Below are positions 17,392 through 28,309 of a DNA stretch of 64,000 nt, in pieces. The position numbers and the translations under genes were made by a program. Position 1 is the stretch's first letter; each line of letters begins with the position of its first letter. Source of the DNA: Rhodospirillales bacterium (GTDB taxonomy: Bacteria > Pseudomonadota > Alphaproteobacteria > SP197); NCBI GenBank assembly GCA_014323865.1, contig JACONG010000016.1, forward strand, positions 181,468-245,467, in the 5' to 3' direction. The notes under the pieces are model-generated. The model worked only from the letters and a program-made list of their open reading frames with translations. It did no database searches and was not told the DNA's origin.

Positions 17392-18135
17392 GTAGGCATC
17401 GGCCATCTGGTCGTAGGTGATCTCACGGGCACCGAGGATCGGGCCGAGACCTTCGGGCTGCACGATGATGGCGCCGCCGAAACCGTGGTCGCCGTTGGCG
17501 TTCACGATTGACTCCCAGGGCAGCATGATGTCCATCGCCGCGCCGTTCCACATGCCGATCGCTGTCAGCTCGTCGACGATGTTCGCGTGGACGAGATGTT
17601 TGCCGGCGTTTTCACCCGACGTGACATCGGATTCAGCATCCAGGATATAGCGCGCGAACCAGATGGTCGCGTTGCCATCGTAGTCTGCCTCCGGGATCGA
17701 GATCGTCAGCGCACGGCTCTCCGACCAAGCCATGCCGATGGCGATGGCGGCCGGCTGCTGCGCGGCGTGATCGATCACGGCGTCAACACGGCGGCGATCC
17801 GAGCCCACGACGTGCTGGGCCCCGCCGACCACCAGCTGCGGCGTATAGATCATCGGCTCACCCATGGCGCGAGCGTAGCCGCGCTGGCGATTCGTGAAGG
17901 CCTCACTGGCGAAGCGGTCCTTCCAGCCGAGGTAATCCCAGTAGTCGACGTGAAAGGCGAGCGCGATGACGTTGTCGCGTTCGCGGAGATCAAAGAGATA
18001 CTCCTCGGCTGGCGGGCACGAGTTGCACCCCTCGGACGTGTAGAGCTCGACCACCACCGGTGACTCGGCGCTGGCAGGACCGGCGCCGATTGCCAGGGCA
18101 GCGGTAGCGGCGATAAGGAAATTGCGCATTTGCAT
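17368..18135 (-). CDS. DUF1223 family secreted thioredoxin-fold protein
   Basis: 255 aa from the ATG at 18135 (253 aa from 18129). A signal peptide (NFLIAATAALAIGAGPASA) is followed by VVVELYTSEGCNSCPPAEEYL, the CxxC-containing opening typical of DUF1223, with SCPP in place of the thioredoxin CGPC. Downstream WDYLGWKDRFAS and YTPQLVVGG are also family signatures. It should act in the periplasm; the function is unknown. DUF1223 genes often sit beside acnA and ccm genes in alphaproteobacteria; here they are about 4.5 kb apart, separated by an accessory island. The last residues (SISRSD) and the stop are encoded by a dispersed repeat. Confidence 0.85.
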   Translation of the reverse strand: MQMRNFLIAATAALAIGAGPASAESPVVVELYTSEGCNSCPPAEEYLFDLRERDNVIALAFHVDYWDYLGWKDRFASEAFTNRQRGYARAMGEPMIYTPQLVVGGAQHVVGSDRRRVDAVIDHAAQQPAAIAIGMAWSESRALTISIPEADYDGNATIWFARYILDAESDVTSGENAGKHLVHANIVDELTAIGMWNGAAMDIMLPWESIVNANGDHGFGGAIIVQPEGLGPILGAREITYDQMADAYQSISRSD

Positions 18136-18215
18136 GACGGGTTGGAGTGTGGTCAGGGCTCGGGTCACCAGCAAGTCACGTTCGGGTTATGGTCGGCGAC
18201 GAACGAGGCGACATC

Positions 18216-18790
18216 ATGAGCATGATCTACCTTCTGCGCCGCGACGAAACCGAGTGGAACCGGATCGGGCGGCCCAGGTCGAGACTATGGAAACGCTGCT
18301 GCCGGGCCTGCAGCCCTCACGCTCGACGGTGCCGATCTGGTGCAGCCCGCTGGAGCACAAACGTCAGAGCTGCGCGATCGTCTGTGCTGCGCTCGGTCGC
18401 GACACGAAGGCTGTGCGCTACGGCGAGCGGCTGATGGAGGTCAGCAACGGTGCCTGGTAAGGCCTGACCGCGACCGAGAAGGTGTTGCAGGACAAGGCGG
18501 CCTTTGACCGGCAACGAAGCAATCCCTTCCGCAACGTGCTACCAGGCGGCCGGTGCTATCGCGAGGTCTATGAGCGGATCACGCCGTAGCTTCGCGAAAG
18601 CGATCTCTCAGGCGACATCGTCGTCATCGCCCATCTCATCCTCATCAAGATGCTCATCGCAGCAGCCTGCGACAGCGATCCCGAACTGCTGTCGGCATGC
18701 CGATCGGCCAGGACGCGATCTGTCTGATCGAGGACGGCAGCTACCGGATGGTCGACACCGGCTACACGGAAGACGATCCTGACCGACCGC
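18216..18790 (+). pseudogene. Decayed histidine-phosphatase (phosphoglycerate-mutase-like) gene
   Basis: The ATG at 18216 starts MSMIYLLRRDETEWNRIGR, matching the family opening MIYLVRHGETEWN, but the catalytic RHGE is now RRDE. After a frameshift, recognisable pieces follow: CSPLEHKRQSCAIVCAALG, then a stop, YERITP, and SGDIVVIAHLILIKML where the second catalytic histidine is kept, ending GQDAICLIEDGSYRMVD. Several frame changes and stops make it non-functional. Confidence 0.6.
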
Positions 18791-19231
18791 GGCTTCGCAC
18801 TCTGGTTCGCGCTGGAGGACGCCTCGATCTACGCCATGCTCCGGAGCCTGGTGAAGCAGGGCCTGGCCGAGGTGATGGGCGAGGAGCAGGTCGGCAATCG
18901 TCCGTCCCGGATCCGCTATCGCATCACACGCGCCGGCCTCCGTGCGCTTGCCGACGAGCTGCCCAATGCACTTTGTCTCGTCACGCCAAGGCCCAAGCCT
19001 GTTCATGTCGCGCTGGCAGCGATGGATGAGTACGAACCGGACGAACTGCGCGCCCATCTTGTCGCGCGCCAAACGGCGCTGGCCGAACGACACGATCTGA
19101 TCCGCGAGCGCACGTCCGCCGCACCCTCTCGGATTCTGGCCCGTCGCGAACGGGTCCTGCTCGATGCGGAGCTCAACTGGATCGCGACCGAAATCGAAAA
19201 TCACGACAAACAATGGGGAGACCCGTCATGA
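18776..19231 (+). CDS. PadR-like transcriptional regulator, 5' end missing
   Basis: From about 18776 the frame reads TDRGFALWFALEDASIYAML then RSLVKQGLAEVMGEEQ, a winged-helix of PadR type, continuing to a C-terminal helical dimerisation region (LRAHLVARQTALAERHDLIRER) and stop at 19231. The first in-frame ATG (18836) lies inside the recognition helix, so an intact N-terminus is missing; sequence upstream belongs to the decayed histidine phosphatase. It is thus probably a 5'-truncated gene. Its stop overlaps the start of the Nudix remnant (ATGA), showing the two once formed an operon, perhaps regulator and hydrolase. Confidence 0.5.
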   Translation: MLTDRGFALWFALEDASIYAMLRSLVKQGLAEVMGEEQVGNRPSRIRYRITRAGLRALADELPNALCLVTPRPKPVHVALAAMDEYEPDELRAHLVARQTALAERHDLIRERTSAAPSRILARRERVLLDAELNWIATEIENHDKQWGDPS

Positions 19232-19640
19232 CCCAGGTCATCGCCAATCTGGTGGTGACCAACGATGCCGGCGAGGTGCTCTTCGTCCGCCTACGATCCC
19301 GATAGCGAGAAGTGGTGGCTGCCCGGCCGCGACGTCGCGCCCTGCACCCACCCCGACGATACGGCGAAGGCCGTGCTCGACGAGATGGACGGTCTCGATG
19401 CCGGGGAACCCGCGTTCGATCATGTCGAGTCGTTCCGCGGCCGCCGCGGCTGGCATCTCGCCTTCCATGACCCAGGTGAAGGCGACGGGAACGCCGATGG
19501 GAGACACCCTGTCGCAGTGGTCATCGTCCGACAACCTTCCAGCCACGGCCCACGGCGGATGGGAGAAAGCCATCGTCGCCAGGCTGACCGGTTGATTGCG
19601 CGTCGGGTGATGCCAGTCGCCGTCAGACAGACCGCAACGG
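19228..19640 (+). pseudogene. Decayed Nudix hydrolase-like gene
   Basis: The ATG at 19228 begins MTQVIANLVVTNDAGEVLFV and stops after a few codons; the other frame continues YDPDSEKWWLPGRDVAPCTH, then PDDTAKAVLDEMDGLD. The order (strand, LFVR, WWLPG, degenerate Nudix-box helix) fits a Nudix domain, but the REUxEE core is lost and the tail is shifted again near 19.49 kb. Confidence 0.5.
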
Positions 19641-19680
19641 TGGCGTGACAGCTCCGGGCGCTCTTGCACGGAGATCTGCC

Positions 19681-19920
19681 ATGACCCGACGCCATGTCCT
19701 GTACCGCCGCGCGGCGGCAGCGTTGTCGATGTTTCCTGTCGCAGGCCCGGGCGCGGCGTCCTGTCCCGCTGACCGGCCCGACGGCAGTTATGCGATGATC
19801 GCCCTGCGCAATGCCAGCGATGTCCTCTCGGCAATCGAGGGTTATGCGCCCGCGCGAGTCCGTCGCCTTCTCGGGCGACGCCCCGATCTGGATCGACGGC
19901 GTGATGCGGAAAACGGGGTG
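19681..19920 (+). pseudogene. Possible decayed ORF of unknown product
   Basis: An ATG at 19681 gives MTRRHVLYRRAAAALSMFP and then SYAMIALRNASDVLSAIEGYAPAR; a different frame then reads ESVAFSGDAPIWIDGVMRKT. Both halves look protein-like, suggesting one broken gene, but no family could be named. It ends against the 23-base repeat at 19920. Confidence 0.25.
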
Positions 19921-19942
19921 TGTTTTGATGCGAAACTCTTTG
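19920..19942. repeat. 23-nt dispersed word, copy 1
   Basis: GTGTTTTGATGCGAAACTCT plus TTG is shared exactly with 46905-46927, 27 kb away. Both copies lie in gene-poor accessory sequence, next to decayed DNA. Confidence 0.5.
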
Positions 19943-20115
19943 CGCAACTGAAACCGGCGGCGGACGGCGGGAGCGGTTCTCACCTGAACGGGAGGGCCGC
20001 GAGCGCCATCTTCCGCGCAGCGAGCAATCCGATATCGGTCCCATGTGCATGGGACTGCTTCGCTGCCCCGCTTTCGCGCCTCGCCTCTTTTCGTTGCCAC
20101 AACACGGTACAACGC

Positions 20116-20144
20116 TTGACATGGTCACCGGACTCTCGTATCAA
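20116..20144 (+). promoter_or_regulatory. Sigma-70-type promoter of the GTPase-like gene
   Basis: TTGACA (20116-20121), a 17-base spacer and TATCAA (20139-20144) precede the gene by about 25 bases, followed by a strong ribosome site GGAGG (20162-20166) five bases before the ATG at 20172. This shows the gene carries its own expression signals. Confidence 0.65.
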
Positions 20145-20171
20145 GGCTATCTTGGTACAACGGAGGACAAC

Positions 20172-22430
20172 ATGACGGGTCGATATACAGCATCAAAATC
20201 CCGAACCCAGAACAGGCCGGGCTGGAGCATGAGCTTTCGCCACCCGCTGCGCACCGACGCAAGAGGCAAACCGGGCCTGAAGGTGCGCCGGGGCCTTGGC
20301 ACCGACGACGCAGACGAGGCGGACAGGCTTGTCGCTGAAATGAATGAGATGCTTTCCGACGAAAGCTGGTGGAATGCCTCGAAGCGTCAGCACGCCGGGC
20401 ACCGATTCTCGAAGGTTGTTGTTGATGCGTTCTATGATGACATCCAGGCCGGACGGGCAGATACGTGGAAGCTCCGTGAAAAGCATATTCCGCTTCCGTC
20501 CGCCGATGACGGTTATTCCCGGGTCATGTTTGTCGGCACGACGGGGGCGGGGAAGACCTCGCTGTTGAGGCACTTCATCGGCTCAGACCCCGAGAGAGAA
20601 CGGTTCCCTTCTACTTCGACCGCGAAAACAACGATCTCCGACATTGAGGTCATACCCTCCGAAGGGCGCTTCGCCGCAGCAGTCACCTTCTTCTCCGAAC
20701 ATCACGTTCAGGCCAATATCGAAGACTGTCTGGCGGATGCCTGCCTCGCGGTTTGGGAGTGGGATTCCGACGAGAAAATCATCGACGAGCTCTTGAATCA
20801 CGACGATCAGACGTTTCGGCTTGGCTACGTTCTCGGTTCATGGCGAAAGGCGAAGCCTCCTGTTTCCCGGGACGACTGGTCGTTCGACGACGATGCCGCC
20901 GACGCTCCCGACTCGGCAGAAGGTTCGGATGACGAAGTCCCTGAAGACGAGCGCCGTGAAAATCAAATGACGCTGGAGCGCTATCTTGAGCGGATAAAGA
21001 GCCTTGCAAACAAGGTCTCCACGGCCATTTCGGGCGAGCTGGGCGAGGACATACAGGACTTGAGGGGCTCTGAACGAGACGCTGCAGGGGATCTTTTCGA
21101 GGAACGTGTTCAGGATGAACCCGATTTTGTGGAGATCGTCCATGATATACTTGACGATGTTCGATCACGCTTCGACCTGATCGAAGAGGGCACCTTGCAG
21201 CGGCGACGTTCCGGGTGGCCTGAAATCTGGACCTATACCACCGAGGACCGGGGCGATTTCATCCAGCAGGTCCGATGGTTTTCCAGCAACCATGCATCGC
21301 ACTTCGGTCGTCTCTTGACGCCTCTTGTCGATGGTGTCCGGGCCAAAGGACCGCTCTTTCCCAGCTTCCATGATATCCAGCCCCGACTGGTTCTTCTTGA
21401 CGGCCAGGGTCTCGGTCACACGCCGGAATCCTCTTCAAGCGTAACTACCCGCATCACCCGTCGATACCGCGAGGTTGACGCGATCCTTCTTGTCGATAAC
21501 GCCCAGAACCCCATGCAGGCAGCGCCACTGGCCGTTTTGCGGTCAGTCGCGTCAAGCGGTCACAACAACAAACTTGCGATCGCATTCACGCATTTCGACC
21601 AGGTGAAGGGCGACAATCTTCCCCGTTTCGAGGACAAGCGAAATCATGTCCTCGCCTCGGTCACCAATGCCCTCAGCAGCCTGAAAAATGTTCTCGGCCC
21701 GCCGGTCATCAGGGCTCTGGAGCGCGATCTCGACGACCGGTGCTTCATGCTGGGCGGACTGCACAGAGCGAACAAGCTTCCTGATGGTGTTACCAAGGAA
21801 ATGAAGAGGCTTCTCGGATTCTTCGAACGCGCAATTCTGCCGCCACCACCACCGGATGCCTGTCCCGTCTACGACATCACAGGACTTCTGTTTGCCGTGC
21901 AGGCCGCGGCGAACGACTTTCAACGTCCCTGGAATGCCCGTCTCGGTCTGGGCATTCACGAAGGCGTGCATCGCGCGCACTGGGCAACAGTCAAGGCTCT
22001 CAACCGACGCATCGCAGGTGAGATGGACGACGAGTACAAAGAGCTCCGTCCGATCGCGGACCTTGTGGCCCGGCTGAATGAGTCGATTTCCCGGTTCCTC
22101 GATTCCCCTGTCAGGTGGACACGGGAGCCGGAAGACGAGAGCGCGGCGCAAACAGCAATCGCAACGATACGGCAGGCCGTGTTTACTGACCTCCACGACC
22201 TCGTCCCCGAACGGATGATCGCGAAGCACCTCCCCGATTGGCGCGAAGCATACGAACGTCGTGATCGTGGCTCCACTTCTGTCAGAGCCCGTGAAATCCG
22301 TGACATCTACGAAGCCGCCGCGCCTGTCCCGACCGAACCTTCCGACGAGTTTCTTCGGGACATAAGGGCACTCGTGAGCCGATCTATCCGGAACAATGGC
22401 GGAAAACGGTGGGCCACCTCTGATGAGTGA
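20172..22430 (+). CDS. Large GTPase-like P-loop protein with integrase-arm-like N-terminus
   Basis: 752 aa from the ATG at 20172. Residues about 15-62 (RPGWSMSFRHPLRT, then KVRRGLGTDDADEADRLVAE) resemble the Arm-type DNA-binding domain of tyrosine recombinases, yet no recombinase domain follows. Walker A GTTGAGKTS is at 122-130 and is followed by a switch-I-like STSTAKTT; after an acidic, helical insertion of about 230 residues comes LVLLDGQGLGHT (switch II, Asp410) and IAFTHFDQVKG (THFD at 473-476, equivalent to the TKxD guanine motif). The C-terminal 250 residues are helical. It looks like a TRAFAC-type GTPase with a split G domain. It is the only intact gene in a decayed island between DUF1223 and acnA. 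Function unknown; an anti-phage or stress role is speculation. Confidence 0.7.
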   Translation: MTGRYTASKSRTQNRPGWSMSFRHPLRTDARGKPGLKVRRGLGTDDADEADRLVAEMNEMLSDESWWNASKRQHAGHRFSKVVVDAFYDDIQAGRADTWKLREKHIPLPSADDGYSRVMFVGTTGAGKTSLLRHFIGSDPERERFPSTSTAKTTISDIEVIPSEGRFAAAVTFFSEHHVQANIEDCLADACLAVWEWDSDEKIIDELLNHDDQTFRLGYVLGSWRKAKPPVSRDDWSFDDDAADAPDSAEGSDDEVPEDERRENQMTLERYLERIKSLANKVSTAISGELGEDIQDLRGSERDAAGDLFEERVQDEPDFVEIVHDILDDVRSRFDLIEEGTLQRRRSGWPEIWTYTTEDRGDFIQQVRWFSSNHASHFGRLLTPLVDGVRAKGPLFPSFHDIQPRLVLLDGQGLGHTPESSSSVTTRITRRYREVDAILLVDNAQNPMQAAPLAVLRSVASSGHNNKLAIAFTHFDQVKGDNLPRFEDKRNHVLASVTNALSSLKNVLGPPVIRALERDLDDRCFMLGGLHRANKLPDGVTKEMKRLLGFFERAILPPPPPDACPVYDITGLLFAVQAAANDFQRPWNARLGLGIHEGVHRAHWATVKALNRRIAGEMDDEYKELRPIADLVARLNESISRFLDSPVRWTREPEDESAAQTAIATIRQAVFTDLHDLVPERMIAKHLPDWREAYERRDRGSTSVRAREIRDIYEAAAPVPTEPSDEFLRDIRALVSRSIRNNGGKRWATSDE

Positions 22431-22478
22431 TTCATCCCCTCTGGAACGTAAGGCTCCAGAGCAGCCAATGTCACCGAC

Positions 22479-22631
22479 AACACGGGGCGCTTCAACGACA
22501 GGGGCGACTGGATCGGACGCACACTCTCGCTTGCCACAGACGAAGGAACGACGTTCTGCACGGCCGTGGCCCTGCCGTTCCACAACCCCGAGAAACGCAT
22601 CCCCCGCGGGCTCGACCGCGAGATTCCCTGA
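22479..22631 (+). pseudogene. C-terminal fragment of a GcvT-like aminomethyltransferase
   Basis: One open frame ends WIGRTLSLATDEGTTFCTAV, then ALPFHNPEKRIPRGLDREIP and stop. The tail matches the C-terminus of GcvT-fold proteins and closely parallels DLPFYDAEKKIPRGLEV in the intact protein encoded at 25745-26926. Nothing upstream continues it, so only the last fifty or so codons survive, fused to the end of the accessory island. Confidence 0.45.
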
Positions 22632-22635
22632 TCGG

Positions 22636-25305
<2,670 letters not shown>

Positions 25306-25415
25306 GGTGTCTCTCCACAGGATGGTGTGCGTCGCTGGGGGGCTCTTCGGGCCCCGTTGGGCCGGAACATATACGGCAGGCCCCGGAAGGCAAATGACCG
25401 TTGCATTGAACCTCC

Positions 25416-25690
25416 GTCCTGGCCGAACAGGATGCGGCGACCATCGATCCGAACGGCAGCCTGGCGCTTCCGGCCGATCTCGGTGAACGTTCGGTCCATG
25501 TCGTCAGCGGCAGCCTGCTGGTCGGCGGCGCATCGTCGGACGGCCGCCGTCACCTCCGTTGGAGCTTTGTTGCGACCTCGAAGGACAAGATCGAACAGGC
25601 AAGGGACGACTGGCGAGCGGGCCGCTTCGGCAACGTCCCCGGCGACGAAAACGTGTTCATCCCGCTGTCCGATTGGACGTCACAACATGT
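25416..25690 (+). pseudogene. Remnant of a pirin-family protein
   Basis: A frame without a start reads [19 protein letters not shown], then [13 protein letters not shown], and then RRHLRWSFVATSKDKIEQA followed by DDWRAGRFGNVPGDE and FIPLSDW. The last parts match the C-terminal domain of pirins (RHIWWNFVSS..ERIEQAK.DW). Sequence between VGG and RRHL is shorter than in intact pirins, so an internal deletion accompanies loss of the whole N-terminal cupin domain. Confidence 0.55.
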
Positions 25691-25744
25691 CCCCGTCATC
25701 GTCCGGCTTGACCGCGGCATCACGGGGACATGTTGGTCGTGTCG

Positions 25745-26926
25745 TCAGTCCCAGCTCGCAACTTCGAGGCCGCGGGGGATCTTCTTTTCGGCGTCGTAGA
25801 ACGGCAGATCGACGATCCTTGCGGGATGCATGGCACCGTCGAATCCCATGACTTCGCAGCTTCGGGGGGCGAGGTCGTCCGCGCTGCTGAGCCGGACAAA
25901 GGCGACGCCCTGCTCCAGGTAAGGCGACCAGCCTGAGGCCGTGATGTGGCCGATTTTCCTGCCGTCGCGCGCGACGGGCCCGCCGGCCAGCGGTTCGGCG
26001 GCCTTGCAGGTGATGCCGTACATGCAGGTCCGACGATCGGTCATGGCCTGCAGCGCATCGCTGCCGAAAAAGTCGCCTTTCCCGAATTTCAGGAAGGGAC
26101 CGAAGCCGGCGGCCCAGGCCGAGGTTGTGTGGTCGATGTCGGAGATATTGTTGAAGATCGCGCCCTCGATGCGGCGGATGTCCATACCGTCGAGACCGAT
26201 ATCGAGCATGCCGTGCTTCGCCCCGGCGGCGCTGATGTGCGCCCACAGGGCGTCGTCGTCCATGCCGGGCCGGGTGTAGACCTCGAAGCCGAGCTCGGCG
26301 GTCCAGCCGGTGCGGGTGATCAGGACCGTCTGACCGCCCATCGTGACCTCACGGGCATCGAAGTATCTGAACGGTTCGGGCATGCCGTCGTCGCAGGCCT
26401 CGGCCAGCACGTCGAAGGCCTTGGGCCCCTGAATCTGATGAACCCAGGACCGGGGATCGGTGATCTCGACATCCAGGCCGAGCGCATGGGCCCTAGCCCA
26501 GCCGACGAAATCGCCGTCGGCCTGGACATACCAGAACCGATCCTCCTCAAGACGGACCAGAATGCCATCGACCAGGATGCCGCCATCGGGCCAGCAAGCC
26601 ACGCCATAGGCGCTGCGGCCAGGCTTCATCCTGGAGACGTCGCGGGTGAAGAGCCGGTTGAGCAGCCGTTCGGCGTCGGGCCCCCGGAACTCCGTGGGCA
26701 GCTCACCGGTGTCGAGCCGCACGACGCCCTTCCTCAGAGCCCAGTACGCCTGGAAGCGATCGGCGTTGGTCATGGAGACCGGCATCATGCGCCGGTTGTA
26801 GACGACGAAGGTCGCGCCCTCGGCGACCGCGTGCGGATAGAACGGCGACCGGGTGTGACCGTAGTTCCAACCGGGCCCCGGCAAGGTGCAGACGAGATCG
26901 CGCTGGACGACGAGATGGCGGGTCAT
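25745..26926 (-). CDS. GcvT-like aminomethyltransferase family protein (DmdA-related fold)
   Basis: 393 aa from the ATG at 26926 (MTRHLVVQRDLVCTLPGPGW). The folate-dependent GcvT fold is complete: GPDAERLLNRLFTRDVSRM, then HQIQGPKAFDVL, TRTGWTAELGFEVY and the C-terminal EKKIPRGLEV. The relatives include glycine-cleavage T proteins, sarcosine/dimethylglycine dehydrogenase domains and the DMSP demethylase DmdA, all passing one-carbon units to tetrahydrofolate. No gcvH/gcvP or dehydrogenase partner is adjacent, so the methyl donor is unknown. A decayed relative lies at 22479. Confidence 0.8.
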   Translation of the reverse strand: MTRHLVVQRDLVCTLPGPGWNYGHTRSPFYPHAVAEGATFVVYNRRMMPVSMTNADRFQAYWALRKGVVRLDTGELPTEFRGPDAERLLNRLFTRDVSRMKPGRSAYGVACWPDGGILVDGILVRLEEDRFWYVQADGDFVGWARAHALGLDVEITDPRSWVHQIQGPKAFDVLAEACDDGMPEPFRYFDAREVTMGGQTVLITRTGWTAELGFEVYTRPGMDDDALWAHISAAGAKHGMLDIGLDGMDIRRIEGAIFNNISDIDHTTSAWAAGFGPFLKFGKGDFFGSDALQAMTDRRTCMYGITCKAAEPLAGGPVARDGRKIGHITASGWSPYLEQGVAFVRLSSADDLAPRSCEVMGFDGAMHPARIVDLPFYDAEKKIPRGLEVASWD

Positions 26927-27030
26927 GCGGCGGTCCTCTCCAAGGGTCAGGGGAGTCCTAGCGCATCCCCCGCCTGGCCACGACCGAGAAGGCTGCTGTG
27001 ACCCTTGAGAAAACCGCAATGGTCAGTCGA

Positions 27031-27348
27031 TCAGAACTTGGGCGTCGCGGCCTTCACCGCCGGTCGGCCATTCTCGAAGACGCGGCTCCAGGCAAGGATC
27101 CGAACGCTCTTGCGCAGCCCGGTCGGCCAGAACGGATCGGCGTGGACGAGGCCCTCGACCTCCTCACGAGTCGCACGCTCAACGATCCAGAGTCCGCCGG
27201 CAGGCGATCCATCGACCTCCTGAAGCGGGCCCGCCGACCGGATGACGTCGGCATGGGCTTCAAGAAAGGCCAGATGATCCGCCATGTGGCGCTGACGGAT
27301 CGCAGGATCGGCCCGCGGGTTGTCTTCGAACAGGACGATGTGAGTCAC
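27031..27348 (-). CDS. YciI-like family protein
   Basis: 105 aa from a GTG at 27348 (THIVLFEDNPRADPAIRQRH). The YciI ferredoxin-like fold shows the conserved HMADHLAFLEAHADVIRSAG (His and Asp thought to form the active site), GGLWIVERATREEVEGLV and the DPFWPTGLRKSVRI finish. Biochemical roles of this family are mostly unknown (one branch has dehalogenase-like chemistry). The upstream ATG at 27486 lies inside the divergent LysR gene and is rejected. The 85-base gap to the LysR gene marks a shared control region. Confidence 0.8.
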   Translation of the reverse strand: MTHIVLFEDNPRADPAIRQRHMADHLAFLEAHADVIRSAGPLQEVDGSPAGGLWIVERATREEVEGLVHADPFWPTGLRKSVRILAWSRVFENGRPAVKAATPKF

Positions 27349-27424
27349 GGGACCTCTCTGGCTGTGACAGAGCAACCCTGCACTTGCATTAGCGCAGTTG
27401 ACATACGAAGTGTCGTCGTTCTCT

Positions 27425-27440
27425 CCTGCAAAAATGCAGG
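27425..27440 (+). promoter_or_regulatory. Hairpin enclosing the LysR start codon
   Basis: CCTGCA-AAAA-TGCAGG is a perfect 6-bp inverted repeat with the ATG at 27434-27436 straddling loop and right arm. It could hide the start codon or act as an operator for autoregulation. No extended ribosome site is seen, so the start could be weak. Confidence 0.35.
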
Positions 27441-28309
27441 GCTTTGATTGGAACGATCTGCGCGTTCTACTCGCCTTCGCACGCATGGGCAGCTATGCGG
27501 GCGCGGCACGGCAGCTTGCCGTGGATGAGACCACGGTGGCACGCCGTCTGCGGGCGCTGGAGCATGACCTGGGGACAGAGCTTCTGCTGCGCGAGGCAGA
27601 CGGCCGGCCCCGGCTCAGCCCCACGGGACGGGCCATCACCGCCGAGGCCGAGTCGATGGAGCGATCGGGCGATGTCATTGCCGAAACAATCGGCGCCGCG
27701 GCCGAGGCAGCCCGGGGCATCGTTCGCCTGACTGCTGTGCCGGTCGTCGCAAACCGCATTCTGGTCCCCGCCCTCGGTAATCTGACCACGCGTTATCCCG
27801 GTCTCACCATCGAGCTGGTCCCCGAGCCGAGTGATCTCAGCCTCACGCTGCGTGAATGCGACCTCGCCGTCCGGCTGGCCCGTCCCCGAGACGGCGGCAC
27901 ACGCGTCACGGCGCGACGCATCGGTACCCTACATTACGGCGTCTATGGACGGCATGACCGAACGGCCGAGGCATCGCTGCCCTGGATCACCTACGACGCC
28001 GCGATGGCATCGCTGCCGCCGTCGCGATGGCTGGCCAAGCGGATCGCCGACGGTGATGCCGCATGCAGCCTGCGCGTGACCGACGCCGACACCGCGCTTG
28101 AAGCAGCCGCACAAGGCCTCGGTCTCACTCTCCTGCCGAAGGCGGCTGCCGAAGCGGATGCCCGCCTCGGTGCGCTCGATTCAAACGGATGGCCCGACCC
28201 GCCGCAACGCGAAGTCTGGTTGCTCGGTCATGCCGATCGGCGCGCCCTCAAGAGCATTCGAGCCGTTGCCGAATGGCTCGAAGGCCTGCCGGCCTTTTGC
28301 CCGGACTAG
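27434..28309 (+). CDS. LysR-family transcriptional regulator
   Basis: 291 aa from the ATG at 27434 (MQGFDWNDLRVLLAFARMG). The N-terminal helix-turn-helix is canonical (SYAGAARQLAVDETTVARRLRALE) and the C-terminal effector domain has the periplasmic-binding-protein-like fold (LRECDLAVRLARP, DTALEAAAQGLGLTLLP). It is transcribed divergently from the YciI-like gene, the classic arrangement for a LysR regulator and its target, so the YciI/GcvT-like pair is the likely target. The inducer is unknown. The 3' end overlaps the convergent Rieske gene by four bases. Confidence 0.9.
   Translation: MQGFDWNDLRVLLAFARMGSYAGAARQLAVDETTVARRLRALEHDLGTELLLREADGRPRLSPTGRAITAEAESMERSGDVIAETIGAAAEAARGIVRLTAVPVVANRILVPALGNLTTRYPGLTIELVPEPSDLSLTLRECDLAVRLARPRDGGTRVTARRIGTLHYGVYGRHDRTAEASLPWITYDAAMASLPPSRWLAKRIADGDAACSLRVTDADTALEAAAQGLGLTLLPKAAAEADARLGALDSNGWPDPPQREVWLLGHADRRALKSIRAVAEWLEGLPAFCPD

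Noticed and set aside
18608..20128. Minus-strand frames of 200-300 codons opposite the decayed island
   Set aside because: They are antisense to sequence with clear plus-strand family matches, and contain no motif of their own.
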